DNA of 60,673 nt. It comes from Candidatus Limivivens intestinipullorum (GTDB taxonomy: Bacteria > Bacillota > Clostridia > Lachnospirales > Lachnospiraceae). The stretch covers positions 1 to 60,673 of the forward strand of contig DVIQ01000014.1 in the NCBI GenBank assembly GCA_018711185.1. Reading direction: 5' to 3'. The position numbers and the translations under genes were made by a program. The notes under the pieces are model-generated. The model ran no database searches and was not told the origin of the DNA. It saw only the letters and a list, made by a program, of their open reading frames with translations. This document shows, one piece after another, positions 1 through 7,657 of this stretch (its first letter is position 1; each line of letters begins with the position of its first letter).

Positions 1-378
<378 letters not shown>

Positions 379-450
379 CTATAAAATATCTGAAAAATCA
401 GTTGTCGTCTTACCTGACGCATCTGCCTGGCACTGCCAGACCGCCGCCTT

Positions 451-1107
451 TTAATTCGCTACCTTCACCATGCTGTGGCGAACCACCGCATCCCGGTAGG
501 TATAACCCTTCTGGAACTCTTCGACAACCACATTGTCTCCGGATTCCTCATCCTCTATGTGCATCACTGCATTATGCAGATTCGGGTCAAACTCCTTTCC
601 CACCGCCTCAATGGGCTTTACTTCAAGCTCCTCCAATACGGTAAGAAACTGTTTGTAGATTTTTTCCATGCCCTCGGCAAGAGGCGAACCTTTCTGATCC
701 TCAGGCACGGCGGCCAGGCCGCGTTCAAAATTATCCACAACCGGGAGAATCTTCTCCACAACGCTTTTCGCGCCCATCTCGAACATCCCGGCTTTTTCCT
801 TTTCCGTCCGTTTCCGGAAGTTATCGAATTCAGCCATCTGCCGTTTTACGCGGTCTGTCAGATCCTCGATCTGCTGATCTTTCGGATCTTTCTTGTCTTT
901 CTTTTTCTTTCCGAAAAAGCCTTTCTTTTCCGGCTGTGTCTCCGCCGCGTCCTCCGCCTGCAAAGCTTCCTGCGAACCAGACGGTTCTGCCGCGTCGGCG
1001 CTGTCTATGTCATCCGCGGTCTGGGTATCGCCGTTCTCTTCCGTGTCGGGAACCTCCTGCGCGGTTTCTTCTGGCTTTTGTTCCATGTCCTTTTCCATTT
1101 CTGCCAT
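451..1107 (-). CDS. grpE: Nucleotide exchange factor GrpE
   Basis: GrpE promotes ADP release from DnaK. The protein has 218 residues. The first 75 or so are acidic and low in complexity, rich in E, D and A, and are followed by a Lys-rich patch. The conserved core begins near LTDRVKRQMAEFDNFRKRTEKE and ends with the GrpE signature YTYRDAVVRHSMVKVAN. The long coiled coil followed by a beta domain matches family architecture, and the acidic N-terminal extension is common in clostridial GrpE. The gene sits between hrcA and dnaK, all on the minus strand, so it is part of the heat-shock operon. The N-terminal extension is the only unusual part and is unlikely to be functional in exchange itself. 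Confidence 0.97.
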   Translation of the reverse strand: MAEMEKDMEQKPEETAQEVPDTEENGDTQTADDIDSADAAEPSGSQEALQAEDAAETQPEKKGFFGKKKKDKKDPKDQQIEDLTDRVKRQMAEFDNFRKRTEKEKAGMFEMGAKSVVEKILPVVDNFERGLAAVPEDQKGSPLAEGMEKIYKQFLTVLEELEVKPIEAVGKEFDPNLHNAVMHIEDEESGDNVVVEEFQKGYTYRDAVVRHSMVKVAN

Positions 1108-1138
1108 GTCCTCTACCGCCTTTCTCTATCATTCTTTG

Positions 1139-2170
1139 TTACTCTTCCTTTTTAAAAATCACATCAAGCTGTGTGGTCAATGTCTTCAAAACACTGACAA
1201 CCTTGTCGTAGTCCATTCGTTTTGGTCCGATGATACCAATGGTGCCTTTCATTCCGTCCCCGAGCTCATAAGTCGTCGTCACAACGCTGCAGTCCTTCAT
1301 GGTCTGAACCGGGGTCTCATTTCCAATGTAAACCTGAATACCTGTATTGCTCTCATCCTGGGAAATGCTTTCCACCAGGTCAACCAGCTCCTTTTTATCC
1401 TCAAAGGCATTGATAATCTCGCTGGCCTTCGCGCTGTCGCTGAGCTCCGGATATTTGAAAATATTCGTGGCCCCGCTGGTATAAACCTCCATCTCGTCGT
1501 CCATCTGGATAGCTTCTGCCACCGCGTCAAGAACCCGGTTGACCACATCGCTGTGGATTCCCGCCTGCTCCTTCAGCTTTGAAATAGTGACAAGATTTAT
1601 GTCTGCCATGGCCAGGCCGTTCAGGCTTGTGTTCAGAAGGATGTTCAGCTTCAGAAGCGTCTCCTGGTTGAGGCCGTGCTCCACGGGAAACATCTTGTTC
1701 TTTACTACGTTTCCCTCTGTCACGATAACTGCCAGAAGCTGATCCTCGCTTACCATGGAAAGCTGGATGAACTTCAGCTTTGTCTGATGATACTGGGGCG
1801 ACGTAATCATCGTCGCGTAGTTCGTGTTCGCTGCCAGTACCTTTACAACCTGCTTCAGCAGAAGCTCCATCTTATCCTGTCTGCGGATCATCAGTTCCTT
1901 TGTCTCCGTGATCTCCCTTTCCTTATCCTCCATAAGCTGATCCACGTAAAAGCGGTAGCCTTTGTCGGAAGGAATACGCCCGGCGGAAGTATGGGGCTGA
2001 ATAATATAACCCATCTCCTCCAGGTCGGACATCTCATTTCGGATAGTCGCTGAACTTAAGTTTAGATCCGCATATTTGGAAATCGTCCTGGACCCCACCG
2101 GTTCACCGGTTTCCAGATAGGTCTTGATGATCGCATATAGTATTTTCTTCTTTCTCTCATCCAATTCCAT
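1139..2170 (-). CDS. hrcA: Heat-inducible transcription repressor HrcA
   Basis: HrcA is the repressor that binds CIRCE and shuts off chaperone operons until unfolded protein titrates GroEL. The 343-residue length is normal. The N-terminus (MELDERKKKILYAIIKTYLE then GEPVGSRTIS and SSATIRNEMSDLEEMGYI) is the winged-helix DNA-binding domain, with the GAF-like domain after it and a TTTYELGDGMKGTIGIIGPKRM block near the C-terminus, as usual for the family. The ATG at 2168-2170 follows a GGGAGGA ribosome site. It is the first gene of the hrcA-grpE-dnaK operon and lies directly below a perfect CIRCE operator, so it regulates itself. Confidence 0.98.
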   Translation of the reverse strand: MELDERKKKILYAIIKTYLETGEPVGSRTISKYADLNLSSATIRNEMSDLEEMGYIIQPHTSAGRIPSDKGYRFYVDQLMEDKEREITETKELMIRRQDKMELLLKQVVKVLAANTNYATMITSPQYHQTKLKFIQLSMVSEDQLLAVIVTEGNVVKNKMFPVEHGLNQETLLKLNILLNTSLNGLAMADINLVTISKLKEQAGIHSDVVNRVLDAVAEAIQMDDEMEVYTSGATNIFKYPELSDSAKASEIINAFEDKKELVDLVESISQDESNTGIQVYIGNETPVQTMKDCSVVTTTYELGDGMKGTIGIIGPKRMDYDKVVSVLKTLTTQLDVIFKKEE

Positions 2171-2201
2171 CCCTATGCAGATCCTCCCTTCTTTTTTGTT
2201 A

Positions 2202-2228
2202 TTAGCACTCGATCCAGTAGAGTGCTAA
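2202..2228. promoter_or_regulatory. CIRCE operator (HrcA binding site)
   Basis: The sequence TTAGCACTC, nine spacer bases, then GAGTGCTAA is an exact match to the CIRCE consensus. It lies between the sigma-A promoter at 2244-2272 and the hrcA start, as expected for HrcA autoregulation of the heat-shock operon. Confidence 0.98.
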
Positions 2229-2243
2229 CACTTTTCATGTACT

Positions 2244-2272
2244 AAAATAGCTCCAGCGTTCCGCTTTGTCAA
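2244..2272 (-). promoter_or_regulatory. Sigma-A promoter of the hrcA operon
   Basis: On the minus strand a TTGACA box (2267-2272) and a TATTTT box (2244-2249) are separated by exactly 17 bases. Transcription would start just above the CIRCE operator. Confidence 0.85.
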
Positions 2273-2442
2273 GAGGTTTTTCAAAATTTTTATTCCTCCC
2301 CTTTCAAAAAGGAAAAAACTGTGCTATCATTTGTATCGATGTCAGGATTCGCGGACACCGGAAGCGTCTATCGTCCACAGACCGGCTTTTCCGGCATCCG
2401 CGCAAATAATATTCAGAAAGGCTGTCCCCGGAATTCCGGGGT

Positions 2443-3162
2443 ATGATATTTAATATGAAAAAACACAAAAAGGGAAATACCTTTCTTGTCTTTGCAGGCA
2501 TTTTTTTCTGCGTCTGTCTGGTAGGCCTGGCTGCCTTCCTCACCGTGTTTCTCTCTCCGGAGTCCTTTGAACAGGAAGCCCCTGTTCCTGGTACGGCTTC
2601 CTATGGGGAAAGCGCTTCCCTGGAGGAAGCGACCGCCGGCGCGGACTTTGGCTCTCCGCTGACGGACGTGGCTCACCAGATTCTCTTTGTGGGGGATTCC
2701 AGAACCGCCGGGATGCGAGGCGCGGTTCAAAACCGCGGCGGCGATTCCTGCTCCTATATTGCCAAGGACGGAGAAGGCTATTACTGGCTTAGGGACACGG
2801 CCATGGGGGAGCTTACGTCCTTTCTGGATGGAAGTCCCGATGCCGTTGTGGTCCTGAATCTCGGCGTAAACGACTTAGCGGAAATCAGCGCCTATATTTC
2901 CCTGTACCAGGATCTGTTTTCCAGATATCCCCAGGCCTCTTTTTCGGTTATGTCCGTCAATCCGGTGGACGAGGGCTGCTCTGTCTCCAATGCGGAGATC
3001 GAAGCCTTTAATCAGCAGATGGCCTCTGCCTTTCCGGACAATTACCTGGACTGCTACCAGTATCTGATGACAAACGGCTATGAGACCGTGGACACGCTTC
3101 ACTATACGGAAGATACGTATATTGCGATCCACAACTTTGCCGCGGAGACGCTTTTCCGATAA
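2443..3162 (+). CDS. Membrane-anchored SGNH/GDSL-type hydrolase
   Basis: This 239-residue protein has a short basic N-terminus, one membrane segment at about residues 12-37 and an extracytoplasmic SGNH-hydrolase fold. Block I reads FVGDSRTAGM (the catalytic Ser is in GDSR), a later block reads VVLNLGVNDL, and near the C-terminus DTLHYTEDTY carries an Asp-x-x-His pair that would complete the triad. Such proteins act as esterases on cell-envelope sugars; the substrate cannot be read here. The gene lies on the plus strand between hrcA and hemW, converging on hemW. A second ATG at 2455 (MKKHKK) is an equally good start; neither has a strong ribosome site. A perfect 16-bp palindrome, CCCCGGAATTCCGGGG (2426-2441), touches the first start. 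Confidence 0.85.
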   Translation: MIFNMKKHKKGNTFLVFAGIFFCVCLVGLAAFLTVFLSPESFEQEAPVPGTASYGESASLEEATAGADFGSPLTDVAHQILFVGDSRTAGMRGAVQNRGGDSCSYIAKDGEGYYWLRDTAMGELTSFLDGSPDAVVVLNLGVNDLAEISAYISLYQDLFSRYPQASFSVMSVNPVDEGCSVSNAEIEAFNQQMASAFPDNYLDCYQYLMTNGYETVDTLHYTEDTYIAIHNFAAETLFR

Positions 3163-3178
3163 CGTTACAGTTTGGCCG

Positions 3179-4342
3179 CTACACAAATTCCGCCATCACG
3201 TAGTTCGCCAGATCCAGACCTCTCTCCGTCAGACACAGCCGCTCTCCGTTTCTTCGAAGCAGCCCCTGTTTCGTCAGCCTTTCCACTGGCTCCCCGAAAA
3301 CCGCTTCGCAGGGAATCCCAAATTCTTCTTCAAATTTCTTTAAATTCACGCCCTCTGTCAGCCGAAGCCCCAGAAACATGGTCTCCTCCATCTGTTCCTT
3401 TTCCGAAAGGACCTGAATCTCTTCTTTTTCCCGGTCTTCATTCAGATAGCGCTCCAGATTTTCCGTATTGCGATACCTGGTATTTTTGTACAGCGAGGCC
3501 GCCCCCAAGCCAAATCCCAGGTAATCCTCCCGCTCCCAGTACCCGATGTTATGCCGGCAGGCGTATCCCCGCTTCGCGTAATTCGAAATCTCATACCGGC
3601 CGTATCCGGCCTCTCCAAGCAGTTTCTCCGTATCCCGGTACATTTCTCGTTCCTCCTCCTCAGAGGGCAAAAACACCGGGTTTTCTCCGCGCTCTCTGCG
3701 CTCGGCGTCCTCCCGGTAAATCTCATAAAAAGGCGTTCCCTCTTCAATAATCAGGCTGTACGCGGAAATGTGCTCTGGCTCCAGCTTGAGAACCTTTTCC
3801 AGGGTCTGCCGCCAGGACTGGGGCGTCTGCTCCAGCAGGGCGGATATCAGATCCACATTGATATTGGAAAAGCCCGCTTCCCGCGCCAGAAAATAATTCT
3901 CCTCAAACTCCTTCCAGGTATGGATCCTCCCAAGGCAGGCCAGTTCCCGGTCCGAGGCGGACTGAAGCCCGATACTGAGCCGGCCGATCCCCGCCCGCCG
4001 CCAAGCCGAAAGCTTCTCCCTGGTCAGGGTTCCCGGATTGCATTCCATGGTAATCTCCGGCTCCTCCGCCAAGGTAAAGCTTTCCCGCACCGCCCTCATC
4101 AGATCCCCTGTCTGTTCCACCTCAAGAATCGAGGGGGTTCCGCCTCCCAGAAAAACCGAACATACCGGGCGGAGATCACCGGCTATTCTCAGTTCTTCTC
4201 CCTTTTTCCGGATTTCCTCCGCCAGACGGTCCGCGTAAGCGCGGATCAACGGTTCCTGGCCGGGAAAGGACAAAAAATCACAGTAACGGCACTTCTTTAC
4301 GCAAAATGGAATATGAATATAAATTTCCAGTTTCTTCTCCAT
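3179..4342 (-). CDS. hemW: Radical SAM heme chaperone HemW
   Basis: HemW is a heme-binding radical SAM protein of the coproporphyrinogen dehydrogenase-like family; it is thought to pass heme to acceptor proteins and is not a true HemN. The 387-residue sequence starts MEKKLEIYIHIPFCVKKCRY and holds the CxxxCxxC cluster motif (CVKKCRYC). VFLGGGTPS is the next conserved block, followed by ECNPGT and SIGLQS, with the HemN C-terminal domain at the end. The ATG at 4342 follows AAAGGAG. In related genomes hemW lies directly between lepA and hrcA; here it is separated from lepA by about 5.4 kb of accessory genes and from hrcA by the SGNH gene. Confidence 0.95.
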   Translation of the reverse strand: MEKKLEIYIHIPFCVKKCRYCDFLSFPGQEPLIRAYADRLAEEIRKKGEELRIAGDLRPVCSVFLGGGTPSILEVEQTGDLMRAVRESFTLAEEPEITMECNPGTLTREKLSAWRRAGIGRLSIGLQSASDRELACLGRIHTWKEFEENYFLAREAGFSNINVDLISALLEQTPQSWRQTLEKVLKLEPEHISAYSLIIEEGTPFYEIYREDAERRERGENPVFLPSEEEEREMYRDTEKLLGEAGYGRYEISNYAKRGYACRHNIGYWEREDYLGFGLGAASLYKNTRYRNTENLERYLNEDREKEEIQVLSEKEQMEETMFLGLRLTEGVNLKKFEEEFGIPCEAVFGEPVERLTKQGLLRRNGERLCLTERGLDLANYVMAEFV

Positions 4343-4383
4343 AAGGCTCCTTTACATATCCGGCAATCCGGAAATATCGTATG

Positions 4384-4429
4384 ACGCTCTTACGGTCTGC
4401 GCAGCGTATGCGCGGACCTAACTGAACTG
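4384..4429 (-). repeat. Fragment of the dispersed GTAAC element
   Basis: The stretch ACGCTCTTACGGTCTGCGCA followed by a GCGCGGACC arm and ACTGAACTG matches the outer part of the dispersed element described at 6802-6935. It is degraded and keeps no clear terminus or target duplication. Confidence 0.6.
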
Positions 4430-4487
4430 CTGCGAAATATCACGTTATCTTATCATATTTTTGTCTAAATCACAACGTAACTTTCTG

Positions 4488-4516
4488 TTGACGTTTCTTT
4501 CGTCCTGTGTTATTAT
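4488..4516 (+). promoter_or_regulatory. Sigma-A promoter of the SPFH gene
   Basis: TTGACG (4488-4493) and TATTAT (4511-4516) are separated by 17 bases, about 65 bases above the SPFH start codon. A run of AT-rich near-repeats (GATATCAAATTAATATCA) lies just downstream and might bind a regulator. Confidence 0.8.
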
Positions 4517-4581
4517 TTTGATATCAAATTAATATCATTTTATCACAGTCACCGTACTGTCGTAAAAGGAGGAGAAAATCT

Positions 4582-5577
4582 ATGGAAATGAAACAAAAAA
4601 TTATGGAGGAAAAGACACTGAAACCCTTGTCCGGCATGGGCATGCTGTTTGTCTGCATCCTTGGCATCGCAGTGAGTATCCTGCTTTATGTGGCACCGGC
4701 TGTTTTATTTTCCAATGAGGTCATCGGAGGCGGACTTCTGGGCGCCGCCATTATTCTTGGAACGGTACTCCTGATTGTCTCCTGTGTCTGCCTGGGCGGG
4801 CTGAAAATTCTGAACCCGAATGAGGCGCTTGTGCTCACCCTCTTCGGTTCCTACTACGGAACCATCAGCCGGGAAGGCTTTTTCTGGGTAAATCCTTTCT
4901 GCACCGCGGTAAATCCCACGGTAAAGAGCTATACCGCTCAGGCATCCGCCGGCAGTGCCGGAGTAAACATCAACCTTGGCACGTCAGCCAACAAAAAGGT
5001 ATCCTTAAAGGTCATGACCCTGGACAATGGAAACCAGAAGGTCAACGACCAGCTTGGAAATCCCATTGAAATCGGAACCGTGGTGATCTGGCAGGTGGTA
5101 AACGCCACAAAGGCCGTTCTGAATGTGGAGAACTTTAAGACGTATCTCTCCATCCAGTGCGACGCCATTACCAGAAACACCGCCCGCTGCTATCCCTACG
5201 ATACCAACGATGACGACGAGCGCACCCTGCGCAGCAGCACCCAGGAGGTTGCCGACATTATGAAGCAGGAGCTTCAGAAGAAGGTGGAGGACGCCGGCAT
5301 TATCGTCAGGGAAGTCCGCATTACCCGACTCTCCTACGCGCCGGAAATCGCTTCAGCCATGCTGCAGCGCCAGCAGGCGGCAGCCATCATCGATGCCCGT
5401 CAGAAAATCGTGGAAGGCGCCGTGAGCATGGTGGATATGGCTCTGAAAAAGCTGAGCCAGGAGGAAATCGTAGATCTGGACGACGAGAGAAAAGCGGCCA
5501 TGGTCAGCAACCTTCTGGTGGTGCTCTGCGGCAGCAAGGACGCCCAGCCTGTGGTGAACAGCGGTTCCCTGTATTAA
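4582..5577 (+). CDS. SPFH/Band 7 membrane scaffold protein
   Basis: SPFH (stomatin/prohibitin/flotillin/HflK) proteins form membrane-associated oligomers that organise lipid microdomains or regulate proteases. The 331-residue sequence has two hydrophobic segments (about residues 17-40 and 50-72), then a Band 7 core beginning LNPNEALVLTLFGSYYGTIS and continuing with VNPFC, ALEV-type strands and a coiled-coil stretch with ASAMLQRQQAAAIIDARQKI, typical of the family. An AAAGGAGG ribosome site nine bases before the ATG and a 17-spaced promoter make this a well-expressed single gene. It opens the first accessory block between hemW and lepA. The biological role in this organism is not evident from its neighbours. 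Confidence 0.92.
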   Translation: MEMKQKIMEEKTLKPLSGMGMLFVCILGIAVSILLYVAPAVLFSNEVIGGGLLGAAIILGTVLLIVSCVCLGGLKILNPNEALVLTLFGSYYGTISREGFFWVNPFCTAVNPTVKSYTAQASAGSAGVNINLGTSANKKVSLKVMTLDNGNQKVNDQLGNPIEIGTVVIWQVVNATKAVLNVENFKTYLSIQCDAITRNTARCYPYDTNDDDERTLRSSTQEVADIMKQELQKKVEDAGIIVREVRITRLSYAPEIASAMLQRQQAAAIIDARQKIVEGAVSMVDMALKKLSQEEIVDLDDERKAAMVSNLLVVLCGSKDAQPVVNSGSLY

Positions 5578-5645
5578 AAATGTCCACAGCCAGCGAACGA
5601 AAATACATGTAACCGTTCATTCGCGGCGTTCTACACTCCGTTTCG

Positions 5646-5680
5646 GTCGGTGCTGTGTGCCGGTGGCACACAGCACCGAC
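5646..5680 (+). terminator. Perfect 16-bp stem-loop after the SPFH gene
   Basis: Bases 5646-5661 and 5665-5680 form a perfect 16-bp stem around a GGT loop. There is no U-run after it, so it is a poor intrinsic terminator. It may protect the 3' end of the SPFH transcript or fold the leader of the ribbon-helix-helix gene that starts at 5755. Confidence 0.5.
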
Positions 5681-5754
5681 AAGCGGACAAGCTCGCATGT
5701 CCATTTGGCTCGTTGCTTGCGGGAATAAAATTCCGGGCACAAGGAGGTGGCTGT

Positions 5755-5922
5755 TTGGAGAAAAAGGAAAAAGAAAAGACAAAGAAGCAGATCCCTCTGC
5801 GTTTGTCCGCCTCTCTCTACAACGATCTGGCCCAATGGGCGGAGGATGAGTTCCGCTCCGTAAACGGGCAGATCGAGTATCTGCTGACCGAGTGCGTAAA
5901 GCGCCGAAAGGGTGAAAAATGA
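5755..5922 (+). CDS. Small ribbon-helix-helix (Arc/CopG-like) protein
   Basis: A 55-residue protein begins at a TTG (5755-5757) placed five bases after a strong AAGGAGGTGG site; longer readings starting upstream have no ribosome site. The first ten residues are Lys/Glu-rich, followed by [20 protein letters not shown], the beta strand and first helix of a ribbon-helix-helix fold, then [20 protein letters not shown] for the second helix. Proteins of this type bind DNA as dimers and are often antitoxins or Arc-like repressors. No toxin gene follows it directly. A decayed copy lies at 6985-7102, so the toxin-antitoxin pair between them is bracketed by the two copies. A strong terminator follows at 5926-5977. 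Confidence 0.8.
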   Translation: MEKKEKEKTKKQIPLRLSASLYNDLAQWAEDEFRSVNGQIEYLLTECVKRRKGEK

Positions 5923-5925
5923 AGG

Positions 5926-5977
5926 CAGAAGGCTGCCGCACCCGGAAACTAAAAATTCCGGGCACGGCAGCCTTCTG
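5926..5977 (+). terminator. Bipartite stem-loop terminator
   Basis: CAGAAGGCTGCCG pairs with CGGCAGCCTTCTG, and inside it CCCGGAA pairs with TTCCGGG. The hairpin directly follows the stop codon of the ribbon-helix-helix gene. A short T-run (TTTAAAA) follows, so it could act in both directions and also stop readthrough from the PIN gene. Confidence 0.8.
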
Positions 5978-6028
5978 TTTAAAACAGACAGCGCACTTTT
6001 TCTTTGCACACTGCCTGCTTTCATACTC

Positions 6029-6417
6029 TTAATATCGTTCCAGAAATTCTGCCATCGTGACAATTTCCGGCATCTCCACATCCAGAACCAGAAAATCCTT
6101 ATCTCCCGTCACGAATACGTCAATGTTTTCCATAATCGCCGTTGCCAGTATCGGGGAATCCTTTGTATCACGCATCTCAGGGAACTCCTCCAAATCCAAC
6201 TTTTTCGGCGTATAAACCAGTTCAAAAGGCAGCTCCAGAAAGAAACGATCAAGAAATTTCCTCTTTACAGGAAACTTCCGATCTGTCACAAGCCGGAGTT
6301 CTTCAACCACGTAGTCACATACCACAATCTGATGTCTGTCCGTCAGACGCTTTGCAAGCTCCCTTGTCTGTGCGGATGGGAAGAAAATCATGGAGTTAAA
6401 ATATTGGTATCAAGCAT
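6029..6417 (-). pseudogene. PIN-family toxin with a one-base frameshift near the start
   Basis: The main frame (MIFFPSAQTRELAKRLTDRH onward, 120 residues, ending EIVTMAEFLERY) is a PIN-domain RNase of the putative toxin family often paired with AbrB antitoxins; KDSPILATAIMENIDVFVTGDKDFL carries the late acidic residues of the active site. The first acidic residue of a PIN domain should lie in MLDTNIL. That peptide is present upstream, from the ATG at 6415-6417, but in another frame: it reads MLDTNILTP and stops. One extra A in the TTAACTCC run (about 6396-6402) would join the two into MLDTNILNSMIFFPS. Without it, translation from an internal ATG lacks the first catalytic Asp. The start codon overlap and spacing with the antitoxin gene support a disabled toxin, or a sequencing error in a short A run. 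Confidence 0.82.
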
Positions 6418-6427
6418 TACCCGCAAG

Positions 6428-6685
6428 CTAATACCCCCTTACTTCCTTCCGGATTTCCTTCATGTAGTCTTGCATTTCTTCCTCGGATGCGAAGCCTGCC
6501 TTCTTGGCTTCTCCGGCGAACGCTTCTTCTGCCCGCTTAAATGCCAGCATTGCAGAATTTTCAAAATAAAACCTGCCGTTTTCCTCTAAAATCACAATCT
6601 TATCCCCGGCTTTCAGTTTCAACGCATTCCTTACAGATACAGGAATGGTAATCTGCCCTTTGCTGGAAATTTTGGCAACTTCCAT
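6428..6685 (-). CDS. AbrB/SpoVT-family antitoxin
   Basis: This 85-residue protein starts MEVAKISSKGQITIPVSVRN, the swapped-hairpin AbrB DNA-binding fold (MazE/AbrB/SpoVT), followed by KAGDKIVILEENGRFYFEN. The C-terminal half is helical and acidic (EEMQDYMKEIRKEV), the usual antitoxin tail. It is co-transcribed with the PIN gene: its stop codon at 6428-6430 lies ten bases above the toxin ATG. The antitoxin appears intact while the toxin is frameshifted, the normal direction of decay for such modules. Confidence 0.88.
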   Translation of the reverse strand: MEVAKISSKGQITIPVSVRNALKLKAGDKIVILEENGRFYFENSAMLAFKRAEEAFAGEAKKAGFASEEEMQDYMKEIRKEVRGY

Positions 6686-6801
6686 ATATCATCATCCTTT
6701 CAAAAAATAGCCGCTTGGTTTTCTTTACTTTCTTTACATTTCTATTATACGCAATCGTTCCGATAATATCAATCTTTTTCAGCGGTTATTTCTGTGACTG
6801 T

Positions 6802-6935
6802 GTAACAGTTCAGCCCTGCTGAACCGTTACATGCAAAATCCATTTAAAATCGCCTGCGGCGATGGGATTTTGCACCCCTGGATCACGTTCTTACGGTCCG
6901 CGCAGCATGTGCGCAGACCTGGGCTGAACTGTTAC
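6802..6935 (-). mobile_element. MITE-like dispersed element, copy with exact 8-bp target duplication
   Basis: This 134-bp unit begins GTAACAGTTCAGCCC and ends GGGCTGAACTGTTAC, perfect 15-bp terminal inverted repeats. Inside are three potential stem-loops: GTAACAGTTCAGC with GCTGAACCGTTAC, ATCGCC with GGCGAT within a longer GCAAAATCC/GGATTTTGC pairing, and a GGTCCGCGCA-like arm. Flanks are GTGACTGT (6794-6801) and GTGACTGT (6936-6943), an exact 8-bp duplication. It has no coding capacity. Ends starting GTAA with 8-bp duplications fit mobilisation by an IS66-type transposase, which is an inference. It sits between the AbrB promoter region and the decayed ribbon-helix-helix copy. Confidence 0.92.
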
Positions 6936-6984
6936 GTGACTGTTCTATATATGATCTTATTCCGATGCGCAAGGAGGTGGCTGT

Positions 6985-7102
6985 TTGGAGAAAAAGAAAA
7001 GGCGATCTGGCCCAATGGGCGGAGGATGAGTTCCGCTCCGTAAACGGCCAGATCGAGTATCTGCTGACCGAGTGCGTAAAGCACCGAAAGGGTGAAAAAT
7101 GA
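6985..7102 (+). pseudogene. Decayed second copy of the ribbon-helix-helix gene
   Basis: The region repeats the AAGGAGGTGGCTGTTTGGAG start and the whole 3' half (GATCTGGCCC to GGTGAAAAATGA) of the gene at 5755, with very few substitutions. Between GAG and GATCTGG only 13 of the original 63 bases remain, a loss of 50 that shifts the frame; translation stops soon after. A further 41 or so bases of the downstream terminator are missing, apparently by deletion between two GGCAG repeats. The high identity in the rest indicates a recent duplication followed by deletion. Confidence 0.88.
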
Positions 7103-7145
7103 AGGCAGCCTTCTGTTTTCGCGCGGTACGGTTCTTTACCACATT

Positions 7146-7472
7146 TTACGGTTTCATATCGGTTTCCGCATCGGCTTCGGTGATAAGCTCTGTTATAAAT
7201 TCCCCGTTCTCTCCAATGGCAATCACCCGTTCCTTCCAGCCGTCCATCTCAATCACATCTCCGATTTTCACCTCTTCATCCGGAAACGTCATCGTTCCTC
7301 CCGACGGCAGCTCGCTGTCCTCATAGGATTCCGGTTCTTCGTCCGTATGGACGTAAATCGCCTCCCCTTCTCCGTTCCAAAAAACTTTGATCAGCTCATT
7401 TCCCGCCATTGCTCCAGCTCCCAGCAAAAGCGCCGCGGCCGCCAGACCGCCAAGCAACCATTTTCCTCTCAT
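7146..7472 (-). CDS. Small membrane-anchored protein sharing a module with the adjacent BlaR1
   Basis: This 108-residue protein starts at the ATG 7470-7472 (MRGKWLLGG), ten bases after AAAGGAGG; the longer reading to 7541 is not supported by a ribosome site. Residues 4-24 form a membrane segment (WLLGGLAAAALLLGAGAM), so the rest, acidic and hydrophilic, is probably outside the cell. Its C-terminal region KIGDVIEMDGWKERVIAIGE then NGEFITE resembles the C-terminal end of the BlaR1-type protein at 8084 (RIGETFLDGGVLMRITAVEK then KGEFIAE). The gene diverges from blaI-blaR1 and both promoters meet at one palindrome. I do not recognise a named family. The likely role is as partner, ligand or target of the M56 sensor; that is inference. 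Confidence 0.75.
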   Translation of the reverse strand: MRGKWLLGGLAAAALLLGAGAMAGNELIKVFWNGEGEAIYVHTDEEPESYEDSELPSGGTMTFPDEEVKIGDVIEMDGWKERVIAIGENGEFITELITEADAETDMKP

Positions 7473-7491
7473 ATACACTGTGCCTCCTTTC

Positions 7492-7511
7492 ATTCTACTT
7501 ATTTGTAGTAT
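7492..7511. promoter_or_regulatory. Second BlaI-type half-site dyad
   Basis: CTAC, six bases, GTAG (7495-7508) is an inverted repeat resembling MecI/BlaI operators (TACTAC...GTAGTA). It lies just downstream of the minus-strand -10 box at 7513-7518, where binding would block the small membrane protein gene. Confidence 0.6.
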
Positions 7512-7512
7512 G

Positions 7513-7541
7513 ATTATCTCACAGTTTTTCTCGCCATTCAA
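7513..7541 (-). promoter_or_regulatory. Promoter of the small membrane protein gene
   Basis: On the minus strand TTGAAT (7536-7541) and GATAAT (7513-7518) are 17 bases apart. The -35 box overlaps the left end of the 38-bp palindrome at 7538-7575. Confidence 0.8.
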
Positions 7542-7575
7542 GAATCATTCTATAATTATGTAGAATAATTCTTGA
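7538..7575. promoter_or_regulatory. 38-bp palindromic operator between divergent promoters
   Basis: TCAAGAAT, C, ATTCTA, eight bases, TAGAAT, A, ATTCTTGA form a nested inverted repeat; only the two single bases and part of the centre are unpaired. Both ends coincide with the -35 boxes of the divergent promoters, an arrangement that lets a dimeric BlaI-family repressor control both genes together. Confidence 0.8.
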
Positions 7576-7600
7576 CCTTTTTCCAAACTCCCGGTAAAAT
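7572..7600 (+). promoter_or_regulatory. Promoter of blaI-blaR1
   Basis: TTGACC (7572-7577) and TAAAAT (7595-7600) are 17 bases apart, 58 bases above the blaI start. The -35 box overlaps the right end of the palindrome. Confidence 0.82.
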
Positions 7601-7657
7601 AAATGCAACAGCAAGTATCTGTATCCATACATTTTTTGTGAGAGGAGTGAATTATCT

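Noticed and set aside
475-1155. Long open frame antisense to grpE, and similar long antisense frames such as 55428-56018 and 56192-57448
   Set aside because: They lie fully inside well-supported genes on the other strand, lack ribosome sites and look like codon-bias shadows.
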